This document shows, in pieces, positions 36,635-44,592 of a stretch of DNA of 64,000 nt. The stretch is from assembly GCA_934385225.1 (NCBI GenBank), contig CAKRPQ010000001.1, positions 1 to 64,000 of the forward strand, in the 5' to 3' direction. The notes under the pieces are model-generated. The model searched no databases. It saw only the letters and a list, made by a program, of their open reading frames with translations, and was not told the DNA's origin. A program made the translations under genes and the position numbers. Source of the DNA: an uncultured Eubacteriales bacterium. GTDB lineage: Bacteria > Bacillota > Clostridia > Oscillospirales > CAG-272. Each line of letters opens with the position of its first letter. Position 1 is the stretch's first letter.

Positions 36635-37597
36635 TTACGACTTTTCCCCGACCTCGCGCAGAATATCGAGTGCGGGTGCGGGGATTCTTCCGAGCCAGTC
36701 GGGACCTACGTTCACAAGGTAGTTCACGCCTCTTTCGTTCAGTTGTTTGCGGTGATTTATGACAGTTTCGGCATCTTTCCAGTTAGTGTCATAGTATTTG
36801 AAGCCCCATGTATCATTAAGCGTTGTCGGTGCTTCGCAGAGGCGTCCGTCGCGACCCGCCATCGAAAACTCGTTATCCTCTCCCGAAACGTAATCGCCGA
36901 GACCGTTTCCGATACGGGAGTTTACAAGGCAATCGGGCTGATAATGCTTTATCATATCGTAAAGCTCGCGGCTCTGCGCGTCGCTTATCGTCTGCGGGGT
37001 GTCGCACCAGACAAGGAAAAGATCTCCGTATTTTGTGAGAATTTCTTTCATCTGCGTTTTGATCTTGCCCTCAAAACACTCCGTATAGTTCTTTTTGTCG
37101 TTATCGGGATAATCCCAGTCGTTCGTCCAGCTCATATAGCCGCAGTTAGTGTGACCCGTTCTGTAACCGCCGCCGTTCGGCTCGTGCCAGTCAAGATCCT
37201 GCGAGTAGTAAAGACCGAGCTTCATTCCGTGCTTACAGCAAGCCTCTGCAAGCTCCGCGATAATGTCGCGGCCAAACGGCGTGCCGTTTTTCGAATTGAA
37301 GTTGTCCCATTCGGATTCAAAGAGCGCAAAGCCCTCGTGATGCTTCGACGTGACGACGATATATTTCATTCCCGCCGACTTTGCCGCGAGAACCCACTCC
37401 TCGGCGTTAAAATACACGGGATTAAAGACATCCGCGAGCTTTTCGTACTCCGCGTTCGGGATTCTGAAATGAGACTGCGCCCATTCGCCGATCACGTCCA
37501 TTCTTTTGCCTCTCCACTCGCCGCCGAGAACGGAATAAAGTCCGAAATGAACCATCATTCCGAAGCCCGCCTCTTTGAAAAATTCCTTGTTGTTCAT
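36635..37597 (-). CDS. GH29 alpha-L-fucosidase
   Basis: A 320-residue cytoplasmic glycosidase of the GH29 type: FGMMVHFGLYSVLGGEW at the start, AAKSAGMKYIVVTSKHHEGFALF, KHGMKLGLYYS and DLFLVWCDTP, whose Asp is in the nucleophile position. It has only the catalytic barrel; the C-terminal beta-domain of longer members is absent. It probably releases fucose from imported oligosaccharides. The start at 37597 has a perfect AAGGAGG. It is divergent from an AraC-type regulator that likely controls it. Confidence 0.82.
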   Translation of the reverse strand: MNNKEFFKEAGFGMMVHFGLYSVLGGEWRGKRMDVIGEWAQSHFRIPNAEYEKLADVFNPVYFNAEEWVLAAKSAGMKYIVVTSKHHEGFALFESEWDNFNSKNGTPFGRDIIAELAEACCKHGMKLGLYYSQDLDWHEPNGGGYRTGHTNCGYMSWTNDWDYPDNDKKNYTECFEGKIKTQMKEILTKYGDLFLVWCDTPQTISDAQSRELYDMIKHYQPDCLVNSRIGNGLGDYVSGEDNEFSMAGRDGRLCEAPTTLNDTWGFKYYDTNWKDAETVINHRKQLNERGVNYLVNVGPDWLGRIPAPALDILREVGEKS

Positions 37598-37639
37598 AAT
37601 TTCCTCCTTGAAATTGCCGTAATATTGATTTACACTTTT

Positions 37640-37667
37640 ATTATAGCTGTTTCGGGAGGAAAGTAAA
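37640..37667 (-). promoter_or_regulatory. Promoter candidate of the fucosidase gene
   Basis: TATAAT (complement of 37640-37645) with TTTACT (complement of 37662-37667) 16 bases away. The 69-base divergent gap must also hold the AraC gene's promoter (TTGAAA at 37608-37613 and TACACT at 37631-37636), so the two promoters face each other. Confidence 0.5.
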
Positions 37668-38455
37668 TGACGGTTTTTGGCTTTTTGTTGTTCAAAATCG
37701 TCTTTTGCGGCGGTGTACAAATGAAAATAACAGAACTTTATACCTACGGCAGGAAAACGGTCACGGGGACATGGCATATTTCACACGCCACGACAGTAAG
37801 CAGGCTCTATTTCCCGCACACGGGCGGAGCATATTACATTTCGGGCGGCGTGAAAACCTTCTTCGAGCCGGGGAAAGTGTATCTTTTGACGTCCTCCGAG
37901 CATTATACGCTCGGTCTTTGCGACGGTGCGTCGTTCGACCACACCTATTTTGACTTCGACATCATTCCGCCGCTCTCGTCCCCGCTGATTCTGCCCGCCG
38001 CAGGGGTTCTGTCGCACGCGTGCAGATACTGCGACGAATTGATTTCGGAATTTCGGGAACGTCCCGACTGGCTCGCCGATTTTATGACGGCGGAGCTTGA
38101 CAACATACTCCTTTTCATCGAAAAAACAGAATACCCGCAGAGGGTTTCGGACGCACGCATTGAAGAAGCGATGAGCTTCATACGCGAAAATTTCTCGCGA
38201 CCGATAACGGTAAGCGACATAGCGGCTCGCGTTCATCTTGAAAAAACGTATCTTATCGAGCTGTTCAAAAGGACGGTGCGCATGACGCCGCACGTCTATC
38301 TGCGCGCGTATCGCCTCGACCGTGCGGAGGCGATGTTAAGATCGGGAATATCCGTCGGTGACGCCGCGCTTCTTTGCGGTTTTGAGAGTACCTCGTCCTT
38401 TTCGCACACTTTCAAAAAATCGCGCGGATACCCGCCCGCGGAATTTCGCCGATAG
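37667..38455 (+). CDS. AraC-family transcriptional regulator
   Basis: A 262-residue regulator. The N-terminal part is a cupin-like sensor (about 20-140, with FPHTGGAYYISGGVKTFFEPGKVYLL). The C-terminal 100 residues are the double helix-turn-helix AraC domain (ISDIAARVHLEKTYLIELFKRTVRMTPHVYLRAYRL, then CGFESTSSFSHTFKKSRGYPPAEFRR). GGAGG stands 7 bases before ATG 37667; a shorter start at 37721 would remove an odd hydrophobic N-terminus but lacks a good site. It probably activates the divergent fucosidase in response to fucose or a fucosylated sugar. Confidence 0.85.
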   Translation: MTVFGFLLFKIVFCGGVQMKITELYTYGRKTVTGTWHISHATTVSRLYFPHTGGAYYISGGVKTFFEPGKVYLLTSSEHYTLGLCDGASFDHTYFDFDIIPPLSSPLILPAAGVLSHACRYCDELISEFRERPDWLADFMTAELDNILLFIEKTEYPQRVSDARIEEAMSFIRENFSRPITVSDIAARVHLEKTYLIELFKRTVRMTPHVYLRAYRLDRAEAMLRSGISVGDAALLCGFESTSSFSHTFKKSRGYPPAEFRR

Positions 38456-38471
38456 AGGCAAGGCAATACCG

Positions 38472-38504
38472 AAAAACGGTGCTGCCGCTTTCGTGACAAC
38501 ACCG
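38472..38504 (-). terminator. Terminator of the ferredoxin gene
   Basis: On the minus strand CGGTGTTGTC pairs with GGCAGCACCG (complement of 38495-38504 and 38477-38486, some G-U pairs) and is followed by five T. Confidence 0.65.
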
Positions 38505-38526
38505 CTTCCATATGTACCTTTCGGAA

Positions 38527-38700
38527 TCAGTCTTCCTTGGGTGCGCCTACGGGACAGACACCTGCGCAAGCACCGCACTCGATGCACTTTTCGGGATCGA
38601 TAACGTACTTACCGCCGTCCTCGGAAATAGCTTCTACGGGGCACTCGCTCGCGCAAGCTCCGCAGCCGAGGCATTCTTCTTCGTTAATCTTATAAGCCAT
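38527..38700 (-). CDS. 2[4Fe-4S] ferredoxin
   Basis: A 57-residue clostridial-type ferredoxin that carries electrons in the cytoplasm. It has two classical cluster motifs, CLGCGACASECP (residues 10-21) and CIECGACAGVCP (39-50), each CxxCxxCxxxCP, in an acidic protein. GGAGG lies 10 bases before the ATG at 38700. It is monocistronic, with its own terminator, between ricT and the AraC gene. It marks an anaerobic metabolism. Confidence 0.93.
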   Translation of the reverse strand: MAYKINEEECLGCGACASECPVEAISEDGGKYVIDPEKCIECGACAGVCPVGAPKED

Positions 38701-38821
38701 GGTTTTACACCTCCAAAATATTTATGATGTTAATATTGTACCACATTTATCGTAAATTGCAATAGTTTTGCGTAAAAAATTTATTACCAATTCTTAAAAT
38801 ATGCGTTTTTTCGCGCGTAAA

Positions 38822-40132
38822 TCAGCTCTCCGCGTCGGGTTCTTCCGTCAGATCTGTCTGCATATCGTCTGTTTTATTCGGCATTTTCAGAACCTTGACC
38901 GTATCTCTCTTGTAATATTTGGGTGCGGCGTCCGCCTTTTCGTTGAGTTTTACGCGCACAAGACCCGCTATCGGGTTTATCTCGGTGACGTTGCCCACGC
39001 CGTCCTCTGTTCTGACGAGCGCACCGACGGGCGGCGTTACGCGCAGCTCCGCCCGGTACGACTCATGCTCGTAGCGCAGGCAACACATAAGTCTGCCGCA
39101 ATTGCCCGATATTTTTGCGGAATTGAGCGAAAGTCCCTGCTCCTTTGCCATTTTTATCGACACCTGAACGAAATCCGAGAGAAATCTCGCGCAGCACAGC
39201 GGTCTGCCGCACGCGCCGAGACCTCCCATCAGCTTCGATTCGTCTCTTATGCCTATCTGGCGCAGCTCTATGCGCGTTCTGAACACGGACGCAAGGTCCT
39301 TTACAAGCTCTCTGAAATCCACTCTGCCCGCGCTTGTGAAGTAGAAGAGGAGCTTGCTGTTATCGAACGTATATTCAACATCGACGAGCTTCATATCAAG
39401 CCCGTGCGCCTCAATCTTGCGTAAACCGATAACGAAAGCCTCTTTTTCCTTCTTCTTGTTCTCCTCGGCGCATTTTTTATCCTCCTCCGTCGCCTGTCTT
39501 ATGACGGGACGAAGCGGCTTTACTATATCGCTCTCGCGAACGCTCTTGTTTCCCGCCGCGACGCAGCCGTATTCAATGCCGCGCGCGGTTTCGACGACGG
39601 CATATGCGCCCGTCTTTATTTTAAGCTCGCCGGGGTCAAAATAATACACCTTTCCCGACGGCTTGAAGCGCACACCTATAACGGTGACAAGCGACGCGGG
39701 ATCGGTTTCCTCTTCCCGCGGCATGGTATTTTCGGGAGTGACGCCGAATGCGGCACCGTCCTCGCGGAGATTTTCGTTTATGCTTATATTTATGTTTTCC
39801 CCGAAAGCGGAAATTTCGGGCGCGAAAGCGGGAGCATTTTCTTTTTCGCTTTCATTTTCGTTTGCGCCTGTGTTTACGTTTTCGGCGCGTTTTTCCCTGC
39901 GCTGAAAATCGCGGTCGCCGAAATTGCGGTTTTTTCTCGGTCTGAAATCGGTGTCGCCGTTCTGCGCGCCGTCGTTTCTTCTGCGTTCCGCGCCGTTCTG
40001 CGCGCCATTCGGCTCACCGTCCTTTTTCGGGCGGCAGTACGGGCGCTTTCTGCCGTAATGCGCGCTTCTGCCCTCTCCGCTTTTGTTTCTGTCCTGTGCG
40101 CCGTCGGCGCGTGTGTTCTTTTCGCTGTCCAT
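38822..40132 (-). CDS. ricT: PSP1-domain protein RicT (YaaT)
   Basis: A 436-residue RicT homologue. In Bacillus RicT works with RicA/RicF in RNase Y-dependent mRNA processing and affects sporulation and competence through the phosphorelay. The PSP1 core is about residues 145-390, with conserved cysteine clusters GACGRPLCC and NCGRLMCCLRYEH (iron-sulfur ligation in the family). The first 140 residues are a long, low-complexity, Asn/Arg/Glu-rich extension absent from shorter homologues. It lies 31 bases after holB, the classic Firmicute pairing. Confidence 0.9.
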   Translation of the reverse strand: MDSEKNTRADGAQDRNKSGEGRSAHYGRKRPYCRPKKDGEPNGAQNGAERRRNDGAQNGDTDFRPRKNRNFGDRDFQRREKRAENVNTGANENESEKENAPAFAPEISAFGENINISINENLREDGAAFGVTPENTMPREEETDPASLVTVIGVRFKPSGKVYYFDPGELKIKTGAYAVVETARGIEYGCVAAGNKSVRESDIVKPLRPVIRQATEEDKKCAEENKKKEKEAFVIGLRKIEAHGLDMKLVDVEYTFDNSKLLFYFTSAGRVDFRELVKDLASVFRTRIELRQIGIRDESKLMGGLGACGRPLCCARFLSDFVQVSIKMAKEQGLSLNSAKISGNCGRLMCCLRYEHESYRAELRVTPPVGALVRTEDGVGNVTEINPIAGLVRVKLNEKADAAPKYYKRDTVKVLKMPNKTDDMQTDLTEEPDAES

Positions 40133-40163
40133 ATATGTAATATCCTTTTCTATTCAATAAGAC

Positions 40164-41195
40164 TCAGATAAGTCCGCATTCCGCGGCAAACGCGCACACC
40201 GTCAGTCTCACGTTCGCGTTGTAAAGAAGTCTGCTTTTCGCCCTTTCCGCGGCTTCGACAATGCCGAAAAGAGTCTCGGATTTATAGCCGAAAGCAAGTT
40301 CTGTCGCTTCATGCGCTTCACTCGGCGTAAAGAAGCAGAGCGGAGCGGCGTCGGCTTTTTTGAGTGCGAGCAGGTCTCTCGCGGCAAGCTCTATATCGTC
40401 GAATCTGTCCGAAAGCTCGTCGCGTTTCTGCGGAAAAGAGCCGATAAGAAATATCGCTTCTCTGCCCTTTCGTTTTCCCACGGCAAGCCGCAGAACCTCC
40501 GCGGCGTCGCGTCTGCTTTTAAGCAGCGGCTCTCGTTTTCCCTTGTCGAGAAGGTCAAGCGCGCGTCCTATGCTTCCGCACGCGAGCTTTACGGTCTCGT
40601 CGAACTCCGTTTCGCTTTCGCGGAGCAGTTTTGCGCCGTCCGCGTTTTTCGCAAGCGCGTTTTTAACGTCCGTGTCGGGCAGTGCCGAAAGTCTTATCAC
40701 GGGTGCGCGGCTTCGAACGGTTTCGAGCAATGCGCCCGCGTCCTCGCAAAGGAGCAGAAACACAACGTATTCGGGCGGCTCTTCGAGCGTGAGCAGAAAA
40801 GCGTTCTGCGCCTGAACATTCATCGTATGCGCGTCCTCTATTATGTATGTTTTGACGTCAAGATCGTTCGGCGCGAAGAAAACGTCCTCACGCAGACGGC
40901 GTATAACGTCAACTCCGAGCTGTGCCTTGCCGTCCTCGCGTCCGATCGTTATCACGTCGGGCGACACGCCCGAAAAAATCTTTCTGCAAGACGGGCAGAC
41001 GCCGCACGGCATATTCTGCTCGCCTCTTTCCCTGCCCGTGCAGGAAAACGATGCGGCGATCTCGCGCGCGAGCGTATGTTTGCCGCTCCCGTAGGGCGCT
41101 TCTATAATGTAAGCGTGCGTGAGCGTTCCGCGCATAATGTCGGATTCAAGGCGTTTTTTTAGTTTTTCGTTTCCTAAAAGGTGCGGAAAAATCAT
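40164..41195 (-). CDS. holB: DNA polymerase III delta' subunit
   Basis: A 343-residue clamp-loader subunit. The Walker A-like APYGSGKHT is at residues 33-41, followed by the zinc module CGVCPSC, the DVIRRLREDVFFAPND segment, IIEDAHTMNVQAQNAFLLTLEEPP (Walker B region) and the sensor SRAPVIRL. The start at 41195 has GGAGG about 10 bases upstream and gives the usual N-terminus; the longer frame crosses the promoter and terminator upstream. It forms an operon with ricT. Confidence 0.9.
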   Translation of the reverse strand: MIFPHLLGNEKLKKRLESDIMRGTLTHAYIIEAPYGSGKHTLAREIAASFSCTGRERGEQNMPCGVCPSCRKIFSGVSPDVITIGREDGKAQLGVDVIRRLREDVFFAPNDLDVKTYIIEDAHTMNVQAQNAFLLTLEEPPEYVVFLLLCEDAGALLETVRSRAPVIRLSALPDTDVKNALAKNADGAKLLRESETEFDETVKLACGSIGRALDLLDKGKREPLLKSRRDAAEVLRLAVGKRKGREAIFLIGSFPQKRDELSDRFDDIELAARDLLALKKADAAPLCFFTPSEAHEATELAFGYKSETLFGIVEAAERAKSRLLYNANVRLTVCAFAAECGLI

Positions 41196-41228
41196 TTTCG
41201 CCCGTCCTCCTTTTTTCGCTCTCGTTAA

Positions 41229-41257
41229 ATTATAGCAAAAAAAATTCCCGATGTCAA
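41229..41257 (-). promoter_or_regulatory. Promoter of holB-ricT, overlapping a terminator
   Basis: TTGACA (complement of 41252-41257) and TATAAT (complement of 41229-41234) with a 17-base spacer. The -35 box lies in the loop and 3' arm of the terminator hairpin of the upstream gene, and the terminator's T-run forms part of the spacer. Confidence 0.8.
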
Positions 41258-41274
41258 GTGGTAACATCGGGAAT
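41237..41274 (-). terminator. Terminator of the U32-family gene
   Basis: On the minus strand ATTCCCGATGT (complement of 41264-41274) pairs with ACATCGGGAAT (complement of 41244-41254) and is followed by a T-run (complement of 41237-41244). Confidence 0.85.
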
Positions 41275-41293
41275 AGGTATGTCGGAATTATAT

Positions 41294-42550
41294 TCACTCG
41301 CCTGCGCGCATAATATCTCCCTCTTTTACGTCAAACGGCACGCGCGCATAAAATTTCATTGCGGGGTGCGGCGCGCTTTCTATCCTCTCGCCGTCCTCCG
41401 AATAAAGCTCGGAAACGCGGAAAGCGCGTCCCGTTTTTCCGGGTGTTATCATCTCGGCGGAGTCGCCCTCTTTCACCTTATTTCTCTGCACGAACGGGTA
41501 AAGAGTGCCGTCCGCCGTCTCTTTTATGCCCGCGAGCCGTTCGGGCATTGATTCCGCGCCGCAGAGCGCCGTCGCAAAGTACGCCTTGTCTCTTATATAG
41601 CCGTTCATCGTTCCGAGGTTTGCCTCATCGAGCGGGTGACCGAAGTAGTATCCCGTGCAGTATTCTCTGTGGCTGACGCTTTCAAGCTCGCGCAGAAGCG
41701 CGGGGTCGTTTTTATACGCCGCGCCGTCTTTTTCGTACGCGTCCATCGCCATTCTGTAAGCGTTCGTGACGACGGCGGTGTAGTACGCGCTCTTCATTCG
41801 TCCCTCTATCTTGAAGCTGTCGATACCGCTCTCCGTAAGTTCGGGAATGTGTTCGATCATACACATATCCTTCGAGCCGAAAACGAACGTCCCGTCCTGC
41901 GTCTGTTCTATCGGCAGAGGCACGTCGGGTCTTTTCTCTTCGACGAGGGCATAATTCCAGCGGCAGGGCTGCGTGCAGGCGCCGCGGTTTGCATCCCTGC
42001 CCGTCAGATAGTTCGAGAGCGTGCAGCGGCCGCTGAACGAGACGCACATCGAGCCGTGAATGAACGCTTCGAGTTCGAGACCGCGCGGAATGTCGGCTTT
42101 TATCTCCTTTATTTCGGCGAGGCTCACCTCTCTCGCGAGAACGACGCGCTTTGCGCCGAGGTTGTGGAACGCGCGGCAGACGGGAGCGCTGACGACGCCC
42201 GCCTGTGTCGAAATATGCACCTCCATATCGGGAATAATGCTTTTAACCGTATCAAGCACGCCGAGATCCGCGATTATCATAGCGTCGATACCGATGTCCT
42301 TTATTTCGTCAAGAAATCTGCGGAGCGCGGGGTATTCGTAGCCGCGCGGCATTGTATTCACCGTAAGATAAATTTTCTTCCCGCGCCCGTGCGCGTACAA
42401 AACGGCGTTTTTAAGTTCCTCCGTCGTGAAGTTATCGGCGGCGGAGCGCATACCGAACATATTTCCGGCAAGATACACCGCGTCCGCGCCGTAGAGGAAC
42501 GCCGCTTTCATTTTTTCAAAATTTCCCGCAGGGGATAAAAGTTCGGGCAT
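41294..42550 (-). CDS. U32-family protein (TrhP/YrrO-like tRNA hydroxylation)
   Basis: A 418-residue member of peptidase family U32. The start MPELLSPAGNFEKMKAAFLYGADAVYLAG and the signature EAFIHGSMCVSFSGRC are diagnostic. Four cysteines (SMC, GRC, ACTQPC) suit an iron-sulfur cluster. Bacillus TrhP1/TrhP2 (YrrN/YrrO) of this family help install 5-hydroxyuridine in tRNA from prephenate, so tRNA modification is a better guess than proteolysis. The C-terminal part has the extra beta-domain of the longer YrrO type. Its terminator doubles as part of the holB promoter. Confidence 0.85.
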   Translation of the reverse strand: MPELLSPAGNFEKMKAAFLYGADAVYLAGNMFGMRSAADNFTTEELKNAVLYAHGRGKKIYLTVNTMPRGYEYPALRRFLDEIKDIGIDAMIIADLGVLDTVKSIIPDMEVHISTQAGVVSAPVCRAFHNLGAKRVVLAREVSLAEIKEIKADIPRGLELEAFIHGSMCVSFSGRCTLSNYLTGRDANRGACTQPCRWNYALVEEKRPDVPLPIEQTQDGTFVFGSKDMCMIEHIPELTESGIDSFKIEGRMKSAYYTAVVTNAYRMAMDAYEKDGAAYKNDPALLRELESVSHREYCTGYYFGHPLDEANLGTMNGYIRDKAYFATALCGAESMPERLAGIKETADGTLYPFVQRNKVKEGDSAEMITPGKTGRAFRVSELYSEDGERIESAPHPAMKFYARVPFDVKEGDIMRAGE

Positions 42551-42621
42551 ATTTTTTCCTTTCAGAGAGGTTTTCGAGTTGTTGAAAATTCTTTTTCAAA
42601 GCAATTTGTCATTTTGTTTAA

Positions 42622-42935
42622 TCAAATGAAGCCGACTCCCGCTTTTTCTCCCATGCGACAGGCGCTCTCTCTTTTTAGCCTCCCTTGTGTAAAGGGAGGT
42701 GGATTGCCACGAAGTGGCAAGACGGAGGGATTGTTTCTACACCGCCGTGAAGATATGCAGTCCCGTTTTCCACTTTTTCTTTGACACCACAGGCGCAAAG
42801 ATAAAAGCATAGATGCCTTCGGCATCTCACAAAAAGAAACGCCGAGAACATTTCGCCGTCTGCGGACGGCGACAAAAGGCTCTGCCTTTTGAATCCGCAA
42901 GCCTTTGAAAAGGCTTGACCTAAACTTTATAATCG
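42622..42935. repeat. Dispersed mosaic repeat, locus 2
   Basis: The gap between the U32 and radical SAM genes holds GCCTCCCTTGTGTAAAGGG with GCCACGAAGTGGC, the TTCTTTGACACCACAGGCGC module, the CGCCGAGAACATTTCGCC motif with CCGTCTGCGGACGG, and a final AAGCCTTTGAAAAGGCTT hairpin. All but the last have close relatives at the other loci. Confidence 0.75.
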
Positions 42936-42946
42936 TTTTTTGCCTG

Positions 42947-43807
42947 CTATTTCCTTTTCGCGGCAAAGCCGCAGGACGCGCAGAGAGGTTCGCGGAAAAT
43001 GCGGTGTTCAAGGTCGTACCGCAAAGTTCTCGCGCGAGCCGACAGGAGAATTTCGCCGAGCGTATTTTCGTATATATTTCCGAGCGGAATCCTGCCGTTC
43101 CTGTCAAGGCAGCATGGCACGACAGTTCCGTCCGCGAGGACAGCCGTCTGCGTCAGAAGTCCGTGGCAGAGCGCGTTTTTTCCGCAGTCGCGGGGCTTGT
43201 CCGTCTCTTTCGCGTCGGGCCAGTCGAATTTTTCTCCGTATTCGACAAAAACGTGCGTCGCGATGCGCACTCCGCGATGATTTTCGACCCACTCCTCCCT
43301 TTCGGGCGGAAAATTTTTACGCGCGCGGGCGAGAATTTTTTCGTTAAGTGTGTTTTTTCCGCCCTCGCCGTCGTTCCAGAGGCGCAGAACGGCAAATTTA
43401 CCGTTTTCGGCGAGCGTTTTCGCCGCGGAAAAGCAGTTTTCGAGATATTCGTCGAAATCCCCGCCGTCCGCGTTCGCCTCAAACGAGTGGAGCGAAACGC
43501 AGACCGTTTTAAGCCTTTCGCTTCCGAGAAGAGTCGGCAGTTTTTCGCGGAGGAGCGTTCCGTTCGTCGTTATCTTGACAGAGGACGGAAATTCGTCCGC
43601 AATTTTGAGTATTTTATCAAGTTCGGGGTGCAGAAGCGGCTCGCCCATAACGTGCAGAAAGATATTTTCGGGCTTTTCGCCCGAAACCGCCCTCATCGCC
43701 GCGCGGAATTCCGCGGGCGACATAAAGCGCGCTTCCCTCTCGTGTCCGGGGCAGAACGAACAGGCAAGATTGCAGACATTCGTAATTTCAATATAAATAT
43801 TCTTCAT
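42947..43807 (-). CDS. Radical SAM protein with SPASM-like C-terminus
   Basis: A 286-residue radical SAM enzyme. The cluster motif CNLACSFC is at about residues 12-19, followed by FLHVMGEPLLHP and ITTNGTLL, as in MoaA/SPASM-type enzymes. The C-terminal part has GTVVPCCLDRNGRIPLGNIYENTLGEI and CASCG, a SPASM-like auxiliary cluster region. Such enzymes often modify peptides, but no precursor peptide is obvious nearby. It follows the ThyX-like gene by 33 bases on the same strand. The substrate is unknown. Confidence 0.75.
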   Translation of the reverse strand: MKNIYIEITNVCNLACSFCPGHEREARFMSPAEFRAAMRAVSGEKPENIFLHVMGEPLLHPELDKILKIADEFPSSVKITTNGTLLREKLPTLLGSERLKTVCVSLHSFEANADGGDFDEYLENCFSAAKTLAENGKFAVLRLWNDGEGGKNTLNEKILARARKNFPPEREEWVENHRGVRIATHVFVEYGEKFDWPDAKETDKPRDCGKNALCHGLLTQTAVLADGTVVPCCLDRNGRIPLGNIYENTLGEILLSARARTLRYDLEHRIFREPLCASCGFAAKRK

Positions 43808-43840
43808 AGGAAAAAGCGCGGATATCGCGGGCGCAGAGTA

Positions 43841-44470
43841 TTACTCCCCGTCCTTTACGGCGATAAGTTCTCCCGCAAACGGGAGCGACATTATCCAGTC
43901 GCAGAACGTATGCCACTCCGCCAGTTTATGCGTGCGGCGCGCGTAGTAGATATTTACAAGGTTCTCGTAGTTGAGCGTAACCGTTCTCATCTGATTATAG
44001 CTTGACGGGAGAATCTGTATCATATTGTGCCAGTGGCTTCTGTCGTCCTTGTCCGCGATAAACTGCCGTCTCTCCTCTTCAAGGAAATCTATTATCGAAT
44101 CGAGCATTTTAAGTCCCTCGTCCGTCAGGCGGTCGCAGCTGAAATCCTCGCGCGAGAACGGCTTTGAGTGAATTTTGTGCATTGTGGAGCAGGAATTTGC
44201 CGTCGTGCCGACCTTATATGTGTCGAACTCTTTCCACCAGTAGAGCGGAGCCGTTATATCGACGGAAACGATTATCTGGCGGAGAAATTTTCTGTGATCG
44301 CTGCCCGCCTTCGCGAGTCTTGTCGCAAGCGAAAGATCGTTTTCGCCGAAAACGAAATTGCCGTCCGCATCGGTAAAGCTGTCCATTCTCTCCCAGCTGT
44401 TCATCGGGTTTCTCGCGCCGCGGATCGCGTTCTCAAAGTTCATGACCGAAGTTCTTTCTGTCTTTATCAT
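43841..44470 (-). CDS. ThyX-like protein of unknown function
   Basis: A 209-residue protein whose central part (LATRLAKAGSDHRKFLRQIIVSVDITAPLYWWKEFDTYKVGTTANSCST) looks like a divergent relative of flavin-dependent thymidylate synthase. The order of helices and the NSCSTMHK segment recall the ThyX active-site region, but the canonical RHRxxSxNExS motif is not kept, so normal thymidylate synthesis is doubtful. It has GGAGG before its ATG, its own promoter and the radical SAM gene downstream. Fold assignment is from pattern recognition only. Confidence 0.5.
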   Translation of the reverse strand: MIKTERTSVMNFENAIRGARNPMNSWERMDSFTDADGNFVFGENDLSLATRLAKAGSDHRKFLRQIIVSVDITAPLYWWKEFDTYKVGTTANSCSTMHKIHSKPFSREDFSCDRLTDEGLKMLDSIIDFLEEERRQFIADKDDRSHWHNMIQILPSSYNQMRTVTLNYENLVNIYYARRTHKLAEWHTFCDWIMSLPFAGELIAVKDGE

Positions 44471-44492
44471 TTCACTACCTCCGTTTTATAAA

Positions 44493-44521
44493 ATATTAAC
44501 ATATCCGCGCGCATAAGTCAA
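44493..44521 (-). promoter_or_regulatory. Promoter of the ThyX-like/radical SAM pair
   Basis: TTGACT (complement of 44516-44521) and TAATAT (complement of 44493-44498), 17-base spacer. It is back to back with the pepF promoter. Confidence 0.5.
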
Positions 44522-44530
44522 GAGAAAATC

Positions 44531-44559
44531 TTGACAAAAACGAAAAGAGGTTATATAAT
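44531..44559 (+). promoter_or_regulatory. Promoter of pepF
   Basis: Perfect TTGACA (44531-44536) and TATAAT (44554-44559) with 17 bases between. Confidence 0.8.
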
Positions 44560-44592
44560 AACCTTAAAATATATTATAAAAGGAGAATGAAA

